64,000 bases of DNA, taken from Donghicola sp041224595. Its GTDB lineage: Bacteria; Pseudomonadota; Alphaproteobacteria; Rhodobacterales; Rhodobacteraceae. Both the position numbers and the translations under genes were made by a program. Below, piece after piece: positions 41,888 to 49,806 of the stretch (the first letter of the stretch is position 1; the number at the start of each line of letters is the position of its first letter). Location: NCBI RefSeq assembly GCF_041224595.1, contig NZ_JBGFGN010000164.1, forward strand, positions 159,868 through 223,867, read 5' to 3'. A model generated the notes under the pieces. The model had not been told where the DNA came from. It saw only the letters and a list, made by a program, of their open reading frames with translations, and ran no database searches.

Positions 41888-43264
41888 ATGAGCCAGAACC
41901 CCCCGACCCTGCGACCCGACATTGCCCCCCGCGCGCAGATCCGCGACGAGGCCCGTCCCGGCCAGCCCACCATCGGCATGGTGTCCCTAGGCTGTCCCAA
42001 GGCGCTAGTGGACAGCGAACGTATCCTGACCCGCTTGCGGGCCGAAGGCTATGCCATCAGCCCCGACTATTCGGGCGCCGATGCGGTGATTGTGAACACC
42101 TGCGGGTTCTTGGATTCGGCCAAGGCGGAGTCGTTGGAGGCGATTGGCGAGGCGTTGAACGAAAACGGCCGTGTGATCGTGACTGGCTGTCTGGGGGCAG
42201 AGCCTGAATACATCACCGGCCATCACCCCAAGGTTCTGGCCGTCACCGGCCCCCACCAGTACGAGCAGGTGCTGGATGCAGTCCATGGGGCCGTGCCCCC
42301 CAGCCCCGATCCGTTCATCGACCTACTGCCTGCCAGCGGCGTCAGCCTGACCCCGCGCCACTATAGCTACCTCAAGATTTCCGAGGGCTGTAACCACAAA
42401 TGCAAATTCTGCATCATCCCCGACATGCGCGGTCGCCTGGTCAGCCGCCCTGCCCACGCCATCGTCCGCGAGGCGGAAAAGCTGGTCGAGAATGGCGTTA
42501 AAGAGCTGCTGGTGATCAGCCAAGACACCAGCGCCTATGGCGTGGACATCAAGCATGCCGAGGACCGCGGTCACCGCGCCCACATCACCGATCTGGCGCG
42601 CGATCTGGGGTCGCTCGGCGCCTGGGTGCGTTTGCACTACGTCTACCCCTACCCCCATGTGCGCAACCTGATCCCACTGATGGCAGAGGGGTTGATCCTG
42701 CCCTATCTAGATATCCCCTTCCAGCACGCGCATCCCGACACGCTCAAGCGGATGGCGCGCCCCGCCGCTGCCGCCAAAACGTTGGACGAAATCAACGCAT
42801 GGCGCGACGTGTGCCCCGACATTACTCTGCGCTCCACCTTTATCGTTGGCTACCCCGGCGAGACCGAAGAAGAGTTCCAGACTCTGCTCGATTGGTTAGA
42901 CGAATCGCAATTGGATCGCGTCGGATGCTTCCAATACGAAAACGTTGACGGGGCGCGTTCCAATGAATTGCCGGACCACGTTCCGGACGACATCAAACAA
43001 GATCGCTGGGAACGCTTCATGCAGAAATCCCAAGCAATTTCAGAGGCCAAGCTCGAAGCAAAAGTCGGCAAAACCCTAGAAGTGATTGTTGACGATATCG
43101 ATGAAGATGGCATCGCGACCTGCCGCACATGGGCAGATGCTCCTGAAATCGATGGCAACCTGTTTATCGACGAAGGCGCAGGAGGCCTGTCGGTTGGTGA
43201 CATCGTAAAAGTCGACGTAGACGAGGCAGGGGAGTATGACCTCTGGGGAAAAATATCGGCCTGA
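41888..43264 (+). CDS. rimO: ribosomal protein S12 methylthiotransferase
   Basis: A 458-aa radical-SAM enzyme methylthiolating the conserved Asp of ribosomal protein S12. The N-terminal UPF0004 domain carries the first cluster (SLGCPKALVDSE, VNTCGF, VTGCLGAEPEY). The radical-SAM cysteines are in SEGCNHKCKFCIIP, which separates RimO from MiaB, and a TRAM domain ends the protein (DEAGEYDLWGKI). The start at 41888 has only a weak ribosome site. The last third is noticeably less GC-rich than the start. Confidence 0.94.
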   Translation: MSQNPPTLRPDIAPRAQIRDEARPGQPTIGMVSLGCPKALVDSERILTRLRAEGYAISPDYSGADAVIVNTCGFLDSAKAESLEAIGEALNENGRVIVTGCLGAEPEYITGHHPKVLAVTGPHQYEQVLDAVHGAVPPSPDPFIDLLPASGVSLTPRHYSYLKISEGCNHKCKFCIIPDMRGRLVSRPAHAIVREAEKLVENGVKELLVISQDTSAYGVDIKHAEDRGHRAHITDLARDLGSLGAWVRLHYVYPYPHVRNLIPLMAEGLILPYLDIPFQHAHPDTLKRMARPAAAAKTLDEINAWRDVCPDITLRSTFIVGYPGETEEEFQTLLDWLDESQLDRVGCFQYENVDGARSNELPDHVPDDIKQDRWERFMQKSQAISEAKLEAKVGKTLEVIVDDIDEDGIATCRTWADAPEIDGNLFIDEGAGGLSVGDIVKVDVDEAGEYDLWGKISA

Positions 43265-43596
43265 TAGGCACTTACACTACCCGATGATTCCGAGAAAAGC
43301 GGCGCTTTGGCGCTGCTTTTTACTTGAAACCGTTAGTTTTTCTGCATTTGAGACTTACGCGGCACTGTTTCCCCATAAGAGACAAACAAAACTACAATTT
43401 GCCTCCTCACTTTGCCTCAAAACAGTGGGATTTTTTCCTTTTATTTCAGCCATATGACATTTCAAGGAAAACCCCCTAATCGGAAATAAGCTAAAAAACC
43501 CTAAATCATTAAAATTCCATGAAGACGCGTCAAAAAATAATGGCACAATAGATTGGTCCTGAAATGCACGGGGCGTTCCAATTTGAGGATTTAATT
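43265..43596. other. 332-bp AT-rich intergenic region
   Basis: A terminator for rimO sits at 43295-43322 (AAAAGC-GGCGC/GCGCT-GCTTTT). The following 270 bp are much richer in A and T than the surroundings, with several A and T runs, and should contain the promoter of the VPLPA-CTERM gene. No gene is supported; the small ORFs here lack ribosome sites. Confidence 0.65.
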
Positions 43597-44181
43597 ATGC
43601 TAAAGTTTCTGAGTGCAGCTGGAATTTGCCTGCTTCTGGCCACCGGCGCGCAGGCGACGACTGTGGATTTTGAAGGTCCATACGGCTCGACCGGTACCTT
43701 CGATGATGGCGGCGGGAACGGGTCTTTCAAAGACAAGACCTCAACCATGCCCGCCTTCGACTTTTACTACAAATTGGTTGGGTCAAACTCGAGAAGCGGT
43801 TCGGGAGTTCTGACTTCGCTCACTTTCACTGGGTTCGAAGGAATTGTGAACTTTGCCACCACTTGGCTCTACAACAGCTATGACCGGACTCCGAACTGGG
43901 ACCCGTTCGGACTAATTTTGAATGGAACTGACATCCAACTGACCGACAACTCTGGCGGCTTGGATCAGGTTGGCTCGTATCAATTCACTGTATCGCCCAG
44001 CGACACATTCTCGTTTTATATCGATGCAGTCGATGACAAGGCCGGCAAAGCCAAAGCACTTATCTTTGGTCAAAGCGACCTCGCCCCCATCCCGCTTCCT
44101 GCTGCGCTGCCCATGGCGGCTGCTGGCCTGATGCTGCTGGGTGGCATGGCGTCCCGCCGCAAAAAGCGCACGCTGGCGTAA
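43597..44181 (+). CDS. VPLPA-CTERM sorting-domain surface protein
   Basis: A 194-aa exported protein: signal peptide (about 1-20, ending AQA), a beta-rich middle resembling short PEP-CTERM proteins, and a C-terminal tripartite sorting signal: PIPLPAALPM (VPLPA-like motif), a hydrophobic helix, and the basic end RRKKR. Such proteins are processed by an exosortase and linked to extracellular polysaccharide. No exosortase gene is in this window. GAGGA precedes the ATG at 43597. The AT-rich upstream DNA sets it apart from its neighbours. Confidence 0.87.
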   Translation: MLKFLSAAGICLLLATGAQATTVDFEGPYGSTGTFDDGGGNGSFKDKTSTMPAFDFYYKLVGSNSRSGSGVLTSLTFTGFEGIVNFATTWLYNSYDRTPNWDPFGLILNGTDIQLTDNSGGLDQVGSYQFTVSPSDTFSFYIDAVDDKAGKAKALIFGQSDLAPIPLPAALPMAAAGLMLLGGMASRRKKRTLA

Positions 44182-44204
44182 ATTGCGCCCCAAGCGTGTG
44201 CTCT

Positions 44205-44230
44205 GGCGATCCGGCCCCCACCGGATCGCC
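44205..44230. terminator. hairpin between convergent genes
   Basis: Perfect 10-bp stem GGCGATCCGG/CCGGATCGCC with a CCCCCA loop. It lacks a T-tract but lies between the ends of the VPLPA gene and the YigZ-like gene, touching the latter's TAG stop. Confidence 0.5.
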
Positions 44231-44586
44231 TATGCTCTGAACTGATCAATCCACGCTCTGACGCAGGTTTGCACGTGGCGAAACCGGTCACCGCCCAAGT
44301 GTTTGCCGCCGTACCAGCGCGTCACCACGACGACCGTATCCCGGACATCATCGCGCTCTAGCATCCGCAGGATCACCATGCCTGCGCCGCTCTCGCCATC
44401 GTCGTTTTTCAGAGGTTCACCTTCGGACGGCAAAAGCGCCCACGTGTTGTGGGTCGCCTTTGCGTACTTCTTGTTGCGCTTTAACTCCTTGAGCAGCGCA
44501 TCCGCTTCGGCTTTGGTCCGAGCGGGACCGCCAGAGACCGCGTATTTCGACCCGCGGTCCGTCACGACATTTTCCAGTTGTTCCAT
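44230..44586 (-). CDS. short YigZ/IMPACT N-terminal-domain protein
   Basis: A 118-aa protein matching only the IMPACT/UPF0029 N-terminal domain: RGSKYAVSGGPARTKAEAD, YAKATHNTWAL, NDDGESGAGMVILRMLE, VVVVTRWYGGKHLGGDRF. Full YigZ proteins are about 200 aa and carry DDGEPSGTAG; here the C-terminal ferredoxin-like domain is missing and the loop is shortened to DDGESGAG. The eukaryotic IMPACT relatives regulate the translation kinase GCN2; the bacterial role is unknown. It is the last of three small leftward genes. Confidence 0.8.
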   Translation of the reverse strand: MEQLENVVTDRGSKYAVSGGPARTKAEADALLKELKRNKKYAKATHNTWALLPSEGEPLKNDDGESGAGMVILRMLERDDVRDTVVVVTRWYGGKHLGGDRFRHVQTCVRAWIDQFRA

Positions 44587-44618
44587 GGCCCTGCCTTAGC
44601 AGGCAAAGCGCATGAACC

Positions 44619-44873
44619 CTAGCCCTTCATCAACTCAAAGGCCTGAGCGTTCCGGCAATAGGTCGGAGCGACGTCCGACCCAGCCGCATTGGCAGCCAGC
44701 CAGTCCGCACAATCACAGGGGCTGGTGCAGCCCGTACACTTGTGCACCATCTGGCGCAGGTCTTCGCCGTCCAGTTCTCCGCGTTGCATTTGCTCTAGCA
44801 GATCCACACCTAGCGTATCCGCCATGTGGGCAACCAATTTTGCGTGGTGGTCGTAGCGTTCGGAAACAGACAT
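44619..44873 (-). CDS. DUF6455-family small cysteine-rich protein
   Basis: An 84-aa protein starting after GGAGG. It has a helical N-terminus DHHAKLVAHMADTLGVDL, then KCTGCTSPCDCADWL and a terminal YCRNA motif. Five or six cysteines in a CxxC-like layout suggest metal or redox binding. I recall this pattern as DUF6455, widespread in Rhodobacterales and of unknown function. Confidence 0.78.
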   Translation of the reverse strand: MSVSERYDHHAKLVAHMADTLGVDLLEQMQRGELDGEDLRQMVHKCTGCTSPCDCADWLAANAAGSDVAPTYCRNAQAFELMKG

Positions 44874-44942
44874 CTCTCAGGCCTCCAGTCTATGGGTTGG
44901 CCTGAGTGCATCATTAGTTGCACCCTACTACGTTGATACAGA

Positions 44943-45659
44943 TCAATACCCGAGTTCGTCGGCGGCTTCTCGCACAACCTGCAGGCGTTGGGCATTTGGC
45001 GGATGAGAGCCAAGGAACCTGTCGCCCGGATCAGGAATGCGGGTAAAGAATTGCGCCCCACGGATCGGGTTATACCCCGCTTCGACCGTGATCAGGGTTC
45101 CCAGCCGGTCAGCCTCAAGCTCATAGCGTTTCGCGTAGTAGCGCGACCCCACTAAAGCACCAAGATTGACGGCGTCTTCAAGGGCTTCGTCCTGCAAACC
45201 GCTGGCACTGGCTAGGTTGCCAAAGATCACAGCCCCCGCCTTTGCGCCCTCGGTGCTCTTCTTGATGTGGCCAAGCAGATGGTGTGACGCCTCGTGCCCC
45301 AAGACGAAGGCCAGTTCATCCTCGTTCCGTGCATCTGCGATCAGGGCGACGGTGAAAATAATGATGGGGCGCCCCCACCGATCCTGCGTCTGATAGGCGT
45401 TTGCCGGCGCGTCCGGGTTCGGATCAACCATGATATTGAAATCACAGAGCAGCCGCTCGGTCTCTTCGCGGCAGATTGATTCGGCCACCGGTTCGACACG
45501 ATCGACCACGCGCACAAAGCGGTTCGCGATCATGTCAGCGCGCGCCGAGATCTCCGGGCTTACGGAGGAAACGCCCGTATTTCTTGGGGGCGTTTGGTCA
45601 ATGGGAACAGCGCATCCGGCCAACACAGCCAGCGCAGCAAGCAAAACAAGGTGTCTCAT
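44943..45659 (-). CDS. M48-family zinc metalloprotease, lipoprotein
   Basis: A 238-aa lipoprotein with lipobox LAGC (Cys about 16). The M48 helix DELAFVLGHEASHHLLGHI contains the HExxH zinc motif, and the third ligand lies in YELEADRLGT. The family includes BepA and LoiP, which degrade misassembled outer-membrane proteins. The later RFLGSHPPNAQRLQVV matches the conserved HPP..R segment. Useful as an in-window comparison for the decayed M48-like protein at 11640. Confidence 0.92.
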   Translation of the reverse strand: MRHLVLLAALAVLAGCAVPIDQTPPRNTGVSSVSPEISARADMIANRFVRVVDRVEPVAESICREETERLLCDFNIMVDPNPDAPANAYQTQDRWGRPIIIFTVALIADARNEDELAFVLGHEASHHLLGHIKKSTEGAKAGAVIFGNLASASGLQDEALEDAVNLGALVGSRYYAKRYELEADRLGTLITVEAGYNPIRGAQFFTRIPDPGDRFLGSHPPNAQRLQVVREAADELGY

Positions 45660-45953
45660 GTTATAGGAAGAATGCGCCCAACGCCCGTGTATTTCCAGCG
45701 CCTTTCGACTTACCGATACTTTTGAAACACTTGGTCAATGTACCAAAAATTAATGAAGAATTCATCTTTACAGCAAATAGTTGCATCCCCGCCGCAGGCA
45801 AGCCCCACTACATTAACGCAAAAGCAGAATTTCTACATTCTGCCAGAGGGTTAGGCATATCCGCCCAATGGAACAGCGAAGTGTGAACATACTTCGTTCA
45901 TCAAAATGTCATGCAGGACTTGAAAGCAGCCAGAGGCGCGGTAGCATTGCAGC
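45660..45953. other. 294-bp AT-richer intergenic region
   Basis: No gene is supported. It has below-average GC, an inverted repeat CGAAGT/ACTTCG around 45878-45895, and a promoter-like TTGAAA (45920-45925), 16-17 bp spacer, TAGCAT (45942-45947), whose start point would fall at the ATG at 45954. Confidence 0.5.
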
Positions 45954-46193
45954 ATGTTTTCGATTGAGCACGAGTTTGACGCGACTGTTGTAACCTTGGT
46001 CGACGAGGGCCCCTCCCCCTTGGCCGAGGACGTAACCATCAACGCCTTCGAGGATTGCGTCACACTAGAACAATATGACCAGCGAACCGATCAGGTGATG
46101 AAAGTCACCTTTAGCCTAAGCCAACTGCGCGACCTTGGTGCCGCGCTCGACCTACCCGAAGGGGTCTATACGTTGCGCCGGGCCGAGGCCTGA
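45954..46193 (+). CDS. conserved small hypothetical protein (79 aa)
   Basis: A 79-aa acidic protein, predicted as beta-strands followed by a helix (FSLSQLRDLGAALDLPEGVYTL). I do not recognise a domain. No Shine-Dalgarno sequence precedes the ATG, and a promoter-like pair sits right upstream, so the mRNA may be leaderless. Its stop (46191-46193) directly abuts the stop of the convergent DUF167 gene, a tightness that supports both being real. Function unknown. Confidence 0.65.
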   Translation: MFSIEHEFDATVVTLVDEGPSPLAEDVTINAFEDCVTLEQYDQRTDQVMKVTFSLSQLRDLGAALDLPEGVYTLRRAEA

Positions 46194-46448
46194 TCACAGG
46201 ACGCGAAACACCTTGTCGCGGCTGGTATGCCCCCTTACCAGCTCCAGTCGCGACTTCGGTACGCCAACCGCTTTGGAGAGCAACTTCACCACAGCGGCAT
46301 TCGCCTTGCCGTCTTCTGGCACGGTGGTCACATAGATTCGCAGCACTCCATCCTCGGATTTGATCGCGTTGCGGGATGCCTTGGGCGTCACACGCACAGG
46401 GATTTCGGTGCCTACTTGGGCCAGATGGGTTAGGTCGAGATCAGCCAT
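46194..46448 (-). CDS. DUF167 (YggU-like) protein
   Basis: An 84-aa protein with the DUF167 pattern IPVRVTPKASRNAI, then RIYVTTVPEDGKANAAVVKLLSKAVGVPKS (start RIYVTTVPEDGKANAAV) and LVRGHTSRDKVFRV. The E. coli and archaeal structures are known but the function is not. GAGGG precedes the ATG. It is divergent from the deacetylase gene by 65 bp. Confidence 0.9.
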   Translation of the reverse strand: MADLDLTHLAQVGTEIPVRVTPKASRNAIKSEDGVLRIYVTTVPEDGKANAAVVKLLSKAVGVPKSRLELVRGHTSRDKVFRVL

Positions 46449-46513
46449 ATTTGCCCTCTAGCACTCTGCAGCGCCCCCGCCTAGTCTGACCGAAATTTTC
46501 AGGGGTTAGACCG

Positions 46514-47626
46514 ATGGCGACAGGATTTTTCTGGGACGAAGCATGTTTCTGGCACGGGGGCGGGCACTATGCGTTTACCCATCCGGTCGGCGGCTGGGTA
46601 CAACCTCTTGTCGCCGGTGGTCTGCCCGAAGCACCCGAAACCAAGCGCCGCCTGAAAAACCTGATCGACCGGTCTGGCCTGTCCAAAGAGCTACGGATGT
46701 CCGGTGCCGATCCGGTCACATGGTCCGACATGCGGCAAGTCCACCCCGAACATTTTCTGCAGGAATTCAAACGCCTGTCCGATAGCGGCGGCGGTGAACT
46801 CGGCGATCAGGCCCCGTTTGGTCCCGGCGGATTTGAAATCTGCGCCCAAAGCGCGGGACTCGTCAAAGGGGCGCTGTTCTCGGTCCTCACCGGCCAGACC
46901 GCGAATGCCTACGCCCTGTCCCGCCCACCGGGCCACCACGCTCTGCCCGATCACCCCAACGGGTTCTGCATCCTTGCCAACGTCGCCATCGCCGCGGAAT
47001 GCGCCATGGCCGAAGGGTTGGCGGGCCGCGTTGCCATCATCGACTGGGACGTGCACCACGGCAACGGAACCGAGGCGATCTTTTACGACCGCCCCGATGT
47101 CCTGACCATCAGCCTGCATCAGGACCGCAACTACCCCGAGGATACCGGCGCCTATACCGATCGCGGCGCGGGTCCGGGCGAAGGGTTCAACATCAACATC
47201 CCCCTGCCCCCCGGCACCGGCCACCACGGCTATCTCTATGCGTTCGAGCAGATCGTCCGCCCCGCGCTGGACGACTTCCGCCCCGACGTGATCATCGTCG
47301 CCTGCGGGTTTGATGCGGCCATCGTCGACCCCTTGTCCCGTATGATGTGCACCGCCGAGACCTATCGCCAGATGACCCGCAGCCTGATGGAAGCCGCCGA
47401 AGAGCATTGCGAAGGCCGCCTCGTGATGGCACACGAGGGGGGCTACTCGGAATTTTACGTCCCCTTCTGCGGCCACGCGGTCCTAGAGGAGATGTCAGGC
47501 AGCACAATCACCGTTCCCGACCCCTTGGGCGAAACCTATGACGCGCGCCAGCCCGGCCCCCGTCATGACGCCATGGTCGAGGCGGAAATCAACGATATCG
47601 CCGCGCATGTGCTGCCTCAGGGTTGA
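46514..47626 (+). CDS. class II histone-deacetylase-like amidohydrolase
   Basis: A 370-aa zinc deacetylase of the HDAC/AcuC/acetylpolyamine amidohydrolase superfamily. SRPPGHHALPDHPNGFCI has the tandem catalytic His pair; IIDWDVHHGNGTEAIFY supplies the zinc Asp and His; ACGFDAAIVDPL the second zinc Asp. Tyr in the HEGGYSE segment completes the site. In bacteria such enzymes deacetylate polyamines, acetoin-related or protein substrates; the true one is unknown. AGGGG precedes the ATG. With the sirtuin at 30.4 kb it makes two unrelated deacylases in the window. Confidence 0.91.
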   Translation: MATGFFWDEACFWHGGGHYAFTHPVGGWVQPLVAGGLPEAPETKRRLKNLIDRSGLSKELRMSGADPVTWSDMRQVHPEHFLQEFKRLSDSGGGELGDQAPFGPGGFEICAQSAGLVKGALFSVLTGQTANAYALSRPPGHHALPDHPNGFCILANVAIAAECAMAEGLAGRVAIIDWDVHHGNGTEAIFYDRPDVLTISLHQDRNYPEDTGAYTDRGAGPGEGFNINIPLPPGTGHHGYLYAFEQIVRPALDDFRPDVIIVACGFDAAIVDPLSRMMCTAETYRQMTRSLMEAAEEHCEGRLVMAHEGGYSEFYVPFCGHAVLEEMSGSTITVPDPLGETYDARQPGPRHDAMVEAEINDIAAHVLPQG

Positions 47627-47677
47627 ACTGCTGCGCGACCTTGCCGACATAGGCCCTGACAAGTTTAGGACGTTAAT

Positions 47678-48256
47678 ATGACCGAAAAGAACCAAGCCGC
47701 CCTCGATTTCCTGCTGTCCCGCCGCAGTACGCCCATCCCCGCGCTCAAGGCCCCCGCGCCGACGCGCGATGAACTGACCACCATTCTGACCGCCGCCGCC
47801 CGCAGCCCCGACCACGGCAAACTGGAGCCGTGGCGCTTTGTCGTGCTGGAAAAGCCCGCGCTGGAGCGTGTGGCCCAAGCCATCGCCAAGCGCGGCCCCG
47901 AACTGGGGATTGAGCAGGCCAAGATCGACAAGCCCGTCGGTGTCTACGGCAATAGCCCTCTGGCTGTCGTTGTGGTGCAGAACACCAAAGAAAGCGAAAA
48001 GGTCCCCGCGATCGAACAGACCTACTCGGCTGGCGCTGTCTGCCTGTCGCTGGTCAACGCTGCGATGGCCATGGGCTTTGGCGCGAACTGGGTGTCGAAC
48101 TTGTTCAGCCATGACAAACAATTCCGCGAAGAGGTCTTTGGCCTGACCGCAGACGAGACCGTGGCTGGCATCATCCACCTTGGCACCCCGTCGGCTGCCA
48201 CGCCGGACCGCCCGCGCCCCGATCTGGACCAGATCACCACTTGGATCGCTGAATGA
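47678..48256 (+). CDS. nitroreductase-family flavoprotein (YdjA-like)
   Basis: A 192-aa FMN-dependent oxidoreductase. FLLSRRSTPIPALKAPAP at the N-terminus binds the FMN phosphate (RRS), AARSPDHGKLEPWRFVVL is the conserved SPDHGxxxPWRF motif of the YdjA group, and GFGANWVSN and GIIHLGTP follow. Members reduce nitro or quinone compounds with NAD(P)H. Its stop overlaps the next gene as ATGA, so the two are coupled. Confidence 0.9.
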   Translation: MTEKNQAALDFLLSRRSTPIPALKAPAPTRDELTTILTAAARSPDHGKLEPWRFVVLEKPALERVAQAIAKRGPELGIEQAKIDKPVGVYGNSPLAVVVVQNTKESEKVPAIEQTYSAGAVCLSLVNAAMAMGFGANWVSNLFSHDKQFREEVFGLTADETVAGIIHLGTPSAATPDRPRPDLDQITTWIAE

Positions 48257-48945
48257 CCCAGATCCTCAAGGCCCTGTCGCTGAGCCTCGCACAGCTCAGC
48301 GATCCGCGCTTCCGGTCGGTCCTTCTCAAGGGGATCGGCCTAGCGATCGCGCTCTTGGCGGGCATCTATGCCATCGTCATGTGGATCGTCGGCTGGCTGC
48401 TGGGGGACTCTGTGACCCTGCCGTTCATTGGCGAGGTCACTTGGGTCGACAACGTGGTCTCGTGGGGTTCTATCCCGCTGATGCTGCTGCTCTCGACATT
48501 CCTGATGGTGCCAGTGGCATCGGCCATGACCGGCATTTTTCTGGACGACGTCGCTGACGCGGTCGAGGACAAGCACTACACCGGCCTGCCTGCGCCCAAG
48601 CGCATCTCTCTGGCGACCAACATTGCAGACTCGTTCCGCTTTCTTGGGGTGATCGTGGTCGCGAACCTGTTGGCGCTGGTGCTCTATCTGATCTTCGCGC
48701 CCTTTGCGCCGCTGATCTTCTGGGCGCTGAACGGCTTCTTGCTGGCGCGGGAATATTTCCAGATGGTCGCGATCCGCCGCACTGACCGCGCGGGCGTCAA
48801 AAAGCAGCGTCGCCGCAACGCGCTGACCCTGTGGATCGCAGGCGGGTTGATGGCCCTGCCCCTGTCGATCCCGCTGGTGAACCTGCTGGTGCCTGTGGTG
48901 GGCTGCGCGATGTTCACCCACCTCTATCATCGTCTGCCGCGCTAA
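48253..48945 (+). CDS. EI24/CysZ-like membrane protein
   Basis: A 230-aa membrane protein with about four to six hydrophobic segments and the family features ISLATNIADSFRFLGVIVVANLL and FAPLIFWALNGFLLAREYFQMVAIRR. CysZ members import sulphate, while other EI24-domain proteins are undefined; no cysteine-synthesis genes are near. It is translationally coupled to the nitroreductase gene (4-nt overlap). Its stop lies in the loop of a perfect 10-bp hairpin (48932-48956) that may end transcription. Confidence 0.86.
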   Translation: MTQILKALSLSLAQLSDPRFRSVLLKGIGLAIALLAGIYAIVMWIVGWLLGDSVTLPFIGEVTWVDNVVSWGSIPLMLLLSTFLMVPVASAMTGIFLDDVADAVEDKHYTGLPAPKRISLATNIADSFRFLGVIVVANLLALVLYLIFAPFAPLIFWALNGFLLAREYFQMVAIRRTDRAGVKKQRRRNALTLWIAGGLMALPLSIPLVNLLVPVVGCAMFTHLYHRLPR

Positions 48946-48956
48946 CCGCGGCAGAC
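48932..48956. terminator. hairpin spanning the stop codon of the CysZ-like gene
   Basis: GTCTGCCGCG/CGCGGCAGAC with the TAA in the 5-nt loop, between convergent genes. No T-tract on either side. Confidence 0.5.
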
Positions 48957-48959
48957 CGC

Positions 48960-49253
48960 TTATTGCTGATCTGTCAGGATCGGCTGCGGGCGCACACTCT
49001 TCCACGGATCGAGATCCCGGATCGACAGCCCGCCAAAGATAATCACCGCAGCCAGAATCGCCCAAATCGACGTGCCCCAGATCGTCGTGATCAAAGCCAC
49101 GCGCTTGGGGCGAAAGTCCGCAGGGGCGCCAGCCGGCGTTCCGGGCACAACCTCGCCTTCGTCGCCTTGTGTCCGCAAATTCAGCGGCAGAACGACAAAC
49201 AGGGTCATGAACCAGCATACCGCGAATAGAACGATGGCGGCGGTGATTGTCAT
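48960..49253 (-). CDS. DUF1467-family membrane protein
   Basis: A 97-aa protein with two transmembrane helices (about 4-25 and 53-75). The middle holds VVLPLNLRTQGDEGEVVPGTPAGAP, the clear DUF1467 signature. It is linked by a 1-nt overlap (TGATG) to methylmalonyl-CoA epimerase upstream, an association I recall as common in alphaproteobacteria but without a known reason. Function unknown. Confidence 0.88.
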   Translation of the reverse strand: MTITAAIVLFAVCWFMTLFVVLPLNLRTQGDEGEVVPGTPAGAPADFRPKRVALITTIWGTSIWAILAAVIIFGGLSIRDLDPWKSVRPQPILTDQQ

Positions 49254-49657
49254 CAGACTTGCTCCAATTCCACGAGGCAGCCGTTAAAGTCCTTGGGGTG
49301 CAAGAACAGGACGGGTTTGCCGTGGGCGCCGATCTTGGGCTCGCCAGAACCCAGAACCCGTGCGCCGGTTTCTTTCAGGTGATCGCGGGCTGCGATAATA
49401 TCGTCCACCTCATAACAGACATGGTGAATGCCGCCAGAGGGGTTCTTTTCCAAGAAGCCGTTGATCGGGCTATCGTCGCCCAGCGGGTAGAGTAGTTCGA
49501 TCTTGGTGTTCGGCAATTCGATAAAGATCACGGTCACGCCGTGGTCGGGCTCGTCTTGGGGGGCGCCAACCTTGGCCCCCAAGGCATTCCGGTACTGGTC
49601 TGCGGCGGCCTGCAAATCTGGCACTGCAATAGCGACGTGGTTCAAACGTCCGATCAT
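49253..49657 (-). CDS. mce: methylmalonyl-CoA epimerase
   Basis: A 134-aa VOC-fold enzyme converting (2S)- to (2R)-methylmalonyl-CoA before the B12 mutase. LNHVAIAVPDLQAAADQYR carries the first metal His, GVTVIFIELPNTKIELLYPLG the substrate region and metal Glu, GGIHHVCYEVDDI another His, and HPKDFNGCLVELEQ the final Glu. The start at 49657 follows AGGAGGAGA. It overlaps the DUF1467 gene. Together with prpE and meaB in this window it supports propionyl-CoA assimilation through succinyl-CoA. Confidence 0.94.
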   Translation of the reverse strand: MIGRLNHVAIAVPDLQAAADQYRNALGAKVGAPQDEPDHGVTVIFIELPNTKIELLYPLGDDSPINGFLEKNPSGGIHHVCYEVDDIIAARDHLKETGARVLGSGEPKIGAHGKPVLFLHPKDFNGCLVELEQV

Positions 49658-49806
49658 ACTGTCGTCTCCTCCTGTTGGGTCGCGGGTAGTTATCGCGCCG
49701 CAGCGCAGCACATTGCAAGCGCCGCCAAGGTCGCAGGCCATTAACCATGCGTTATCCATGCGCTAGGTATTCTGACCCAGACCCGCCCGGGTCGAGGAGA
49801 AGCCCG

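Noticed and set aside
43236..43457. 73-aa frame after rimO
   Set aside because: It overlaps the rimO end and its terminator and has no ribosome site; the AT-rich region simply has few stops in this frame.
43541..43556. Sigma-54-like TGGCAC...TTGG upstream of the VPLPA gene
   Set aside because: The spacing is one base too long and the -12 element lacks GC, so it does not meet the sigma-54 rule.
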